Shown piece by piece: positions 57,080-64,000 of a stretch of 64,000 bases of DNA. How positions within the stretch are numbered: position 1 is the stretch's first letter; each line of letters begins with the position of its first letter. The DNA comes from Megascapheus bottae (Eukaryota; Chordata; Mammalia; Rodentia; Geomyidae). The position numbers and the translations under genes are program-made. The notes under the pieces were generated by a model. It was not told the origin of the DNA. It saw only the letters and a program-made list of their open reading frames with translations, and searched no databases. The DNA lies in contig JANJXV010000013.1 of assembly GCA_024803745.1 (NCBI GenBank), forward strand, positions 8,680,001 through 8,744,000. Reading direction: 5' to 3'.

Positions 57080-57170
57080 AAATGAGAGAGAGGAGAGAAG
57101 AGGGAGGGAAGGAGGGAGGAAGAGAGAGAGAAAGAGACAAGAGACAGGGACAGAGACAGAGACAGAAAGC
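57080..57170. repeat. GA-rich polypurine tract
   Basis: GAGAGAGGAGAG-type text with AGACAGG/AGACAGA units. Confidence 0.85.
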
Positions 57171-58924
57171 CAGATTGTTGTGGGTAACGATGTAAGATAG
57201 ACACAACAGCACACCAGCTGCTTCACTAGATACCTTTGTGATTTGTGGTACAATTTATCACACTCACTTACAAGGGTGATGACAATAATAAATGACATGT
57301 ATTGAGTTCCACATCACTTTCAAGCATTGTCTTGAAACAATTCCATGCTGTTCATTTGAACTCACTCATTTAGTCTCCTCAACACTTGTTAATAAAAAGG
57401 AGGTAGTTTAGTATTTCTAATGAAAAATCTAGCCAGAGAAAAGCCCCATAAGTTATCCAAGGTCACTTAACTTGTAAACGACTGCATTAGTCTGCTTGTG
57501 GAACGCCCATGTCTAGTCTTCACCTTATTGTATTATCATTTACTTCACCCATCATAGTTAGATTGTTTTTAATGAATGCAGAAAAATCAGCCATGTCACA
57601 ACGGAAGGAAAACTGAGATAGCTATGTAATGGGTACACAGAGTAACTGAAGGCTCTAAGAGTTCCTAGCAGGAACCAAAGCTTGGACAGATCATTTCATC
57701 TTCTAATGAAGGAGCTGGAACAAGGTGGCTCGGAAGAACAATGGTGATGCAAGACCCTGCACATTTCTTCTCCAGGTAAAGCCTACAGGCACACACAACA
57801 TGCCCAGATCCTTCATGACAAAGGTGTTCAGGGAAATCAGAAAATGGACAGAGCTAGTTAATGGCCAAGCCTGTTTCTTGAGTGCCAGGTAAACAAAAGG
57901 AAAAGCCAGCATCTCTTTGATGGCTGACTAGCCTCCACCTGCCCTCAGGCTAGGCAGAGAATATGATCCTGACTCTCAAAGTGGCAAAGTTAATAAGGAG
58001 AGTGACTTCTGACTTTGGCAGAGTGATGTTATAGTCACAGAAACTCCCCATCCATTCCCGTTAGCATCACAAGGCCCCTGGCAAGTTTTGTTCCTGAGAA
58101 AGCTGAGGCATTTAAAGGATTCTGATATTCAAGGTTATGCATCTAGAAAATTGAAGCTTCCCTAGGTATGGAATCTTTGTTTACCAATGGCTAAACCCAA
58201 AATATTTACACCATCCTATATCCTATCCACAAATACATCCTATGGGTTTGTTACCTGTTAGTCACTGAGGATGCTGCATCCAATTGAGACTCAGTCTCTC
58301 TCCTCAAAAAAGCACAGACTATATTCTATTTTTCAATGAACCTTCAATGTCTTGAAACAGAGGCTAGAATTTGTGTGAAATCACAGCAGAGAAGAGAATG
58401 TTTATTTAATCAGTGGAGAGGCCTAAGCTTTGTTCTTACTACTATCTATGAAAACTGGGGCAAATGTCTTCCTTTCCTAGGTCTCATAACTTCATCATTT
58501 TTAGAGCTAAACTTTCTCTGGCCACACCTATATCACCAGCTTCAGTTTTCTTAGCTATAAGAAAAAATTATAGTGAAAATGAAGTGAGTTTCTGATTTCT
58601 TGTTATGATGGATAAATGAGCTACTAAATCACTGCTGTTAGTTACGTGAGCTACTGCATGTCCCATAGTTAAGAGAGTGCCAGACACACTGATCACCCCG
58701 TACATGTGAGTCCTTGCTGGTCATAATGTCATTATTGTAACTAGAGCTTGAGCTAGCAAATCTCAGGGCTCCCTACACAAATGCAATGGGTCAGTTCTCA
58801 CTGACTCCAAGGAGCTCCTGAGACAATGCCTGGTATAAGGACACAAGGTTATAAAATGCCAGAACCACAATAAGGGCATGCATCTCTTCGTTTTCTGATT
58901 CTCACCCTCTACGGCCTTCTGGTA
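57171..58924. other. Long gene-free stretch
   Basis: No convincing repeat. Text at 58,430-58,520 has a faint MIR look (AACTGGGGCAAATGTCTTCC). No exon recognised. Confidence 0.4.
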
Positions 58925-59030
58925 CTCTGGAGGCAGAAGTTGTGCCTTCCATCTTTGTCCCCAAACCCAGTACAGAGTCAGGCCCCTAGGTCAACTTCCA
59001 TAACTCTTCTTCATAAGCACGCATGAATGA
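58925..59030 (+). mobile_element. L2-like 3' end
   Basis: CCATCTTTGTCCCCAAACCC then AGTACAGAGTCAGGCCCC resembles 'tttgtatccccagcgcctagcacagtgcctggc' at the L2 3' end. Confidence 0.4.
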
Positions 59031-59039
59031 GTAACCCAA

Positions 59040-59300
59040 CCAAAATGAATACAACTCAGAGTGCTTGCTGCACGTGTGAGACGGGATTTCAGTGACATCT
59101 ATTTTCTCTGTCCTGGTAACATGCTAATGAGCTGGAGAGCTCTGACTAAATTGCGATTTCCCAAAATGAGTTAATTAATAAACTGATTTTGGGATGATTA
59201 ACAGGGGGGCACAGTTAACATGATTTTAATGGGAAAGCGTCAGTGAAGCACAAACTCATTAGCACAAAACTATTTCCTGCCCCAGCAGGCCTGTCACATA
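59040..59300. other. Candidate conserved non-coding element
   Basis: Repeat-free. Contains GAGTTAATTAATAAAC, GATGATTAAC, TGATTTTAATGG and CTCATTAGCAC, a cluster of homeodomain-type TAAT cores. TCCCAAAAT (59159-59167) and ATTTTGGGA (59186-59194) form a perfect 9-bp inverted repeat around the TTAATTAA core. No frame of note. Conservation is inferred from composition only. Confidence 0.35.
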
Positions 59301-59849
59301 CTACTTTTTATGAAGGCAGCTGGAAAAGCCACACTGGTAAAGATTGGGCTAGAAACATATAGGCGCCCCTAAGGACAGTGCTCTCCTGAAGGAGATCCAA
59401 ACAGTGGCTTTTAGAAGTAGGGGCTTCTGACTTCTCCTTGGTTCCAAGGAATCATTGGTTGCTAATAAGCAGGCTTCATATTGAAGTTTAATTAAGTTCT
59501 ATTTTCTTATTATTGAAGAATAGGAACAGGAAGTCTGTGTAAACTGGCTCTGATTATTTCCCAAACATTAAAAAATAATCATGGTAGTGATAAGTACTAT
59601 TATTATTGTAAGTAATGTTTATAGTGCATATTTGTGTGTGCAATGGAATTATATTTTCCCTTTGAAAGTTATCATGAGAATTCATTCAAAACTAAAGCAC
59701 TACCATCCAGAGTGTTTCTCCTGTTCTGACAACTACAGTTGTCAACTGTACAGTTGTCAACAACTACCTTTGCTACGGCTAATAAAAGAACCCTCTTTTC
59801 CAGATTCAAAAATTAAGGCTCAGAGGAATAAAAAAAATTGGATGTTAAG
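59301..59849. other. Unique stretch with a small palindrome cluster
   Basis: 59,728-59,768 holds ACAGTTGTCAAC twice, with the palindrome CAACTGTACAGTTG between. No gene recognised. Confidence 0.55.
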
Positions 59850-59862
59850 AAAGCAGTTCATG

Positions 59863-60055
59863 GGGCCGGGAGTTTGGCCTAGTGGTAGAGTGCTTGCCTA
59901 GCATGCACAAAGACCCAGGTTCGATTCCTCGGTACCACATACATAGAAAAAAGCCAGAAGTGGTGCTGAGGCTCAAGTGGTAGAGCTCTAACTTTGAGAA
60001 AGTCCAAGGACAGTGCTCAGGCCCTGAGTTCAAGCCCACGACTGGCAAAAAAAAA
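59863..60055 (+). mobile_element. Dual-ID SINE, young, 13-bp TSD
   Basis: GGCCGGGAGTTTGGCCTAGT at the 5' end, intact GGTTCGATTCC B box, second unit GTGCTGAGGCTCAAGTGGTA, end GACTGGC plus poly(A). AAAGCAGTTCATG occurs at 59850-59862 and 60056-60068, a perfect TSD. Confidence 0.96.
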
Positions 60056-60068
60056 AAAGCAGTTCATG

Positions 60069-60298
60069 CTAGGTGCCAGTGGCTCATGCCTATAATACCA
60101 TTCCTTAGGAAATTGAGATATGAAGATCAAAGCCAGCCTAGGCAGAAAGTCCTGGAGACTTGTCTCTAACCACCAGAAATAGAACTGGAGACGGTGGTTT
60201 AAGTGGTAGAGAGAGCTAGTTTTGAGGGATGAAAAGAAGAACTCAATGACAGTTCCTATTCCCTGAGTTTAAGCCACAGGACTGACATCTCTGCCCCC
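60069..60298 (+). mobile_element. B1-head/ID-tail composite SINE
   Basis: Starts immediately after the TSD of the young SINE: TGCCAGTGGCTCATGCCTAT, then link CTTGTCTCTAACCACCAGAA, tail GGTGGTTTAAGTGGTAGAGA, end TTAAGCCACAGGACTGACAT. Older than its neighbour. Confidence 0.82.
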
Positions 60299-60309
60299 TA
60301 AAAATAGTT

Positions 60310-60600
60310 TAGGAAGCTCACAGTACTTATGCTATATTAGCCTTAAGAAATGGACCAGAAAGATGATAGCATTCCCATCTTCTTGATAAGGATGTGAAGG
60401 ATGGAGGATGCAAAGCTCAAGGACAATTTAAGCCCCAGGATTTCCCTTTCCTCCTAAAAATGTTCACAAAGATTGGAGAGCTTATGTTCTATTATTACAG
60501 CCTTTGAGTGGTCTTACAAAATGGACAAGAAAGATGTTACTATTATCTTCCTGCTAAGGGTGTGAGGGACTGAGGATGCTGTGACTTGCACAGGATCTCA
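60310..60600 (+). repeat. Diverged tandem pair, MIR-like
   Basis: Two units about 165 bp apart share 'gcttatgct/gcttatgttct', 'aaatggac(c)a(g/a)gaaagatg', 'atcttc(t/c)tg...aaggatgtgaagga/aagggtgtgaggga' and 'gaggatgc'. The second ends GACTTGCACAGGATCTCAGA, as in MIR cores. It may be two MIRs or one duplicated MIR. Confidence 0.5.
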
Positions 60601-62194
60601 GAGTCAACCAACAACACAGTGGTTATATCAACAATAATAGAAGAGACATTCCCACCAGCCTTCATAAACCAAATCCTGTGTTTACAACATGCAGGCAGGC
60701 TATGCAAAGCAAAAGGCTGGTGTATACAACATTCCTTCCAATTTGAAGAAATGGAATCTTCAGACTAGGCATCATAGAAGATTTTCTGCTAGAATTTAGT
60801 TGTAATAGCCTGTTCTACATTAGACAGAAGACCCAGTTTTATCCATTTAAAACAAAAAGTTGTTTTATCTGAGGAGCTTCCTGAGAAGCAGGCTCCTGAG
60901 CTAATTGGAGCTGTTACCGATTACATAATAGAGTGATAACTGACTTAGCCCTCTGGGATATGGCAGGGAGAACAGGACAGAAACAAATCTCTGTGGAAAG
61001 AGGCAGAAGAAGCCCCGTGGCTTGTCTTGTAGCAGGTCTATGTTGTTTCTAGATAAAACCAGAAGAGAACTTCAAGCCTCTCTATTCTTCTAATAGTGTG
61101 TGTATTTTGAACTCTTTCTACATAGATGAATTCTTGTGCCTCTGACTTCAGTTTCCTCATCTGGAAATTGGAAATCCTTACTGAAGGCATCTGATGACAG
61201 CCGCTGTCACAAAGCAGTCACTTAGACATTGCCAGTTTTTAATTAGCACTGCTGATTCTCTCTATGACCCTTATAAACTGAAGTTATAGAACACTTTCTT
61301 TTTATGCTTGGGGGAAAAAAGGAAGAAAATGTGTTCTTCCTGAGCATGCATACAGTTCCAGCTAAGGAAGCATAATAGCGAATTTGAGGCCTACACCACT
61401 GTCACACATCCCTTCCAAAACAAATGTTAGTTATTATAAACTGTAGAAGGAATTCAAACCTTGAACCACCTAATTCTGGCATATCCTTCCTTTCTACAAT
61501 GTCCTCAGAAGACTATCTAAGACTCAAATGGCAATCTGTATATGTTTCCCAGAGGTATTTGATAGGAAATGTACGAATAGTTTTCTCTCCCTCTGGACTA
61601 ACAGCCTTCTCTTAGGTACTGATGCTTTCCACTAACCCAGTTTCCCAAGGTATCACCAGGGTGGATAGCCTGGGCTGTTGTACAAAGGAACACACCTGGT
61701 AAAATCTGATAGTATGGATCTCAGTAAGTTTTCTTTCATCCATGTATGAAAACAGCTCAAGCCATTAGGCTAAAACACAAAGCCTTAAGCAAGGCAGATC
61801 TCTTTCCTCCTGTGGTTGACCTCATTCCTCTCTGGATATGGGAGAACCACTTTTTGAACCAATGGTAAAATTTTCAAAACTGAAAGAGAATATGATTTCA
61901 GAGGAGCAGATGCTGGGTTCACCTTCAGGGGTTAATAGCAGCAGGGTGTTGGGGAACTGCCAGTGAACCCAGATAGCTCCCAACTCCTCACTCATGCCAT
62001 GGTGGTGAGAACAGAAGAATGGAGCGGGGCCTGGGTTCAAAACTTGCCTTACTTTTGTACTGTGTGGTCTCCATACATCACCAACATTTCAGCAGAGTGC
62101 TTTCCTCTCATTAAAACAGAAACAGCAATGTTTCCTAAACAAGATGAGTGAGAAAATGAAAATGTGATGACAGATTCAAAGCCTAAAACACCAA
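60601..62194. other. Long gene-free stretch
   Basis: No repeat or exon recognised. 61,160-61,300 is AT-rich with TTTTTAATTAGCACTGCTGA and may be conserved. Confidence 0.4.
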
Positions 62195-62345
62195 ATTCAA
62201 GTTCCTTTAGCCACACATCTATTTTCATAGCCCGTGCTTTTGTGAATGCTGTCTCTCACCTAGAATGTTGCATATCATTTTCTATTTAGAAAACACTCCT
62301 TGATCATCATTGCCCAGCTCAGAAAGGACTTATTCACGGAAACAT
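62195..62345 (+). mobile_element. L2-like relic
   Basis: CTGTCTCTCACCTAGAATGT, then CACTCCTTGATCATCATTGC, then CCCAGCTCAGAAAGGACTTA resembles L2 ('gcctggaatgct... ccttccctgacc'). Confidence 0.4.
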
Positions 62346-62729
62346 CCTGAGCTCTCCACACCACCATCAGCCACTGAACGTTTGTATTCAGCAGCAGTTA
62401 GTTCACATGGGCACAGGTGATAAGTCAGGAAAGCTGCAGGATGCATGCCCACGGGGTCATGAGCTCAACCTGAGTCAGAAGCCCTGGTGAAATATAGCAA
62501 CTGTAGGCCACAAGTGGCTGGCACAGAAGTTGCTGACTGGTGTGATGATTGGGCCATTAAACGGTGGGTATATTAATGCCACAAACAATGATTGGCTATG
62601 TACCATGAGAATGCACTGCACAAGATGTGGAAGATGAAACAATAAAAAGGGAAAATTCATTCAGCAGCAAAAGAATCTATTGCCAAATAGAGAAAAATTG
62701 TATGGACAAAGAAACTGTAAAATCCTTGT
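62346..62729. other. Gene-free unique stretch
   Basis: No repeat or exon recognised. Confidence 0.45.
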
Positions 62730-62997
62730 AGAACTGGAAGCCAATAACTCACACCTGTAACCCTAGCTACTCAGGAGGCTGAGACTTGAGGATCACAATT
62801 CAAAGCCAGCCAACGCAGACAAACTCTTGAGACATTTATCTCAAATTAACCAACAAAAAACCAGAAATGAAGGTAAGGCTCAAGTGAGAGCATTAGCCTA
62901 CCACTTTTTGAATTAAAAGCCAAGTGAGAGCTCAAACCGTACATTTAAGTCCCAATACCAACACCCATACCCACCCACACGCCCACACACGGAAGAA
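62730..62997 (+). mobile_element. B1-head/ID-tail composite SINE
   Basis: CCAATAACTCACACCTGTAA, CTAGCTACTCAGGAGGCTGA, link TTATCTCAAATTAACCAACA and tail AAGGTAAGGCTCAAGTGAGA. It ends in a C/A-rich simple repeat (CCCACCCACACGCCCACACA), another tail-derived microsatellite. Confidence 0.85.
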
Positions 62998-63239
62998 AAC
63001 AAAACATGTCCGAAGAGTGGCTCAGCTACCATGCTGTGTGTATTGAGAGAAAAAAGAATATAAATGAATATGTATTCAGCATCCAATTTACACCAGGTAA
63101 CTATGGAAGATGGATTTACAGATGCCAACCTGAGAGAAATACCATCATCCCCCTTTGGTAGACCTGAGACTGAAAGTGCATTAACAGCTTACCTATAAAG
63201 ATGTAAAGCTAATATGTGGTGGAATTAAGACCCAACTCT
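62998..63239. other. Gene-free unique stretch
   Basis: No repeat or exon recognised. Confidence 0.45.
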
Positions 63240-63560
63240 CACTGACTGCATGTGGTATCCTTTCCTCTCTGTATTCCCACGTGTCTGCAACCTGGAAGCG
63301 ATCATTGCAAATCTAAATGACACCATTCCCTTGATATTTGAAAGGACAGCAATCCTTTCATCCCCAGCATTTAGACACAGCATGAAGCAGCCTGTTATTA
63401 ATATGTTGATAGCCTGCATTAGGGCTGCAGGTCAATACCAGCTCATTTTGTCATAATAAATGAATGTTCATGTCAATGTGGATAAAACTCCCATTGGCTA
63501 AGCTCTCAATACCTACATTAAGGCAGAGCTGATCATTTCCTCGAATGCTAAATACCATGC
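63240..63560. other. Candidate conserved non-coding element
   Basis: Repeat-free, balanced composition with TAAT/ATTA words (TTATTAATATGTTGATAG, CATAATAAATGAATG) and CCATTGGCTAA (a CCAAT-type box in reverse sense). Frames of 60-70 codons overlap both strands and look accidental. Conservation is inferred only. Confidence 0.3.
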
Positions 63561-64000
63561 CTCCCTCTCCCTCACAGCCCATGTATGTAACCATTAGGTA
63601 GTTAATTGCTTTCCACTTCCAAAGAGCCAGGCATTCAGAGATCACCACTCATCCACCCCATGCAACAATTCTTTAGTATTTCATCTTTCTTGACAGCCAG
63701 CCCATCTATCACAGGGATCCTTTCATAATCTATATTGATTTGCATTTAGACACAGCCAAACCCCTTTTAGAGACCATCACTGGAGTTTTGGGTCATTTTT
63801 AATGACCAGGGAAACTGTCGGAGTTGACACAACTTCAAAGTACCCATGTGAAACTGAAGTGAGTTCACCCCACTCACCTTGAAGACTTTAAGATCAACCC
63901 AATATCAGCAGCTTTGAATAATGCAGCCCCCAAGGCAATTGGAACTTGTCTCTTATTGTGCAAGTTTGAGCTACTTGACTCATGGCACTAGATGCAGAGC
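63561..64000. other. Gene-free end of window
   Basis: Repeat-free unique sequence; nothing further recognised. Confidence 0.45.

Noticed and set aside
1..64000. A multi-gene system (defence, biosynthetic or toxin locus)
   Set aside because: No coding sequence other than L1 ORFs could be supported anywhere in the window.

Overview
This is mammalian nuclear DNA with no recognisable host protein-coding gene, exon or structural RNA gene. Almost all supportable features are transposable elements and simple repeats. The repeats point to a rodent. There are many short composite SINEs built from an ID/tRNA-like unit (A-box-like and B-box-like GGTTCGATTCC) and from a B1/7SL-like head. Both types end in the same second ID-like module. 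There are also L1 elements whose 5' end carries GGCGCCATCTT. Such B1/ID composites are known in several non-murid rodents; a Castorimorpha-type genome (heteromyid, geomyid or beaver) is my best guess from memory, not a proven assignment.

Layout. 1-4,540: unique DNA with two degraded MaLR-type LTRs, a decayed minus-strand SINE and (GT/CA)n tracts. 4,556-10,504: L1-A, a full-span minus-strand L1 flanked by a 10-bp target-site duplication (TSD); its ORFs are broken and part of ORF2 is deleted. 10,690-15,120: a SINE cluster, a 5'-truncated L1 with an 11-bp TSD, and several microsatellites. 15,120-28,000: mostly unique sequence with MIR/L2 relics, scattered SINEs and a roughly 390-bp CT-rich tract at 23,143-23,530. 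27,985-31,740: L1 3' fragments, one with a perfect 62-bp tandem duplication, and a SINE whose tail has become (CA)n. 31,823-32,152: a solo LTR. 32,220-39,700: a MaLR fragment, L2, SINEs, an old L1 tail and unique DNA. 40,367-41,991: two more minus-strand solo LTRs, one with a perfect 6-bp TSD. 43,100-52,125: an L1-in-L1 nest. An ancient minus-strand L1 was split by a 616-bp truncated L1 and then by L1-B, a 7.3-kb full-length L1 with a perfect 15-bp TSD. 52,126-64,000: unique sequence with SINEs and MIR/L2/MaLR relics, and stretches that look free of repeats and may hold conserved non-coding elements (about 59,040-59,300 and 63,240-63,560).

The most informative signal is in the two full-length L1s. 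Their 5' UTRs are about 90% alike over the outermost 170 bp and stay alignable well inward. Their ORF2 endonuclease regions are only about 60% identical in protein, and their 3' UTRs look unrelated. That is a mosaic pattern, as expected if a 5' UTR moved between L1 lineages. I see no previously undescribed multi-gene system; the interest lies in transposon mosaicism, nested insertions, modular SINEs and candidate regulatory DNA.
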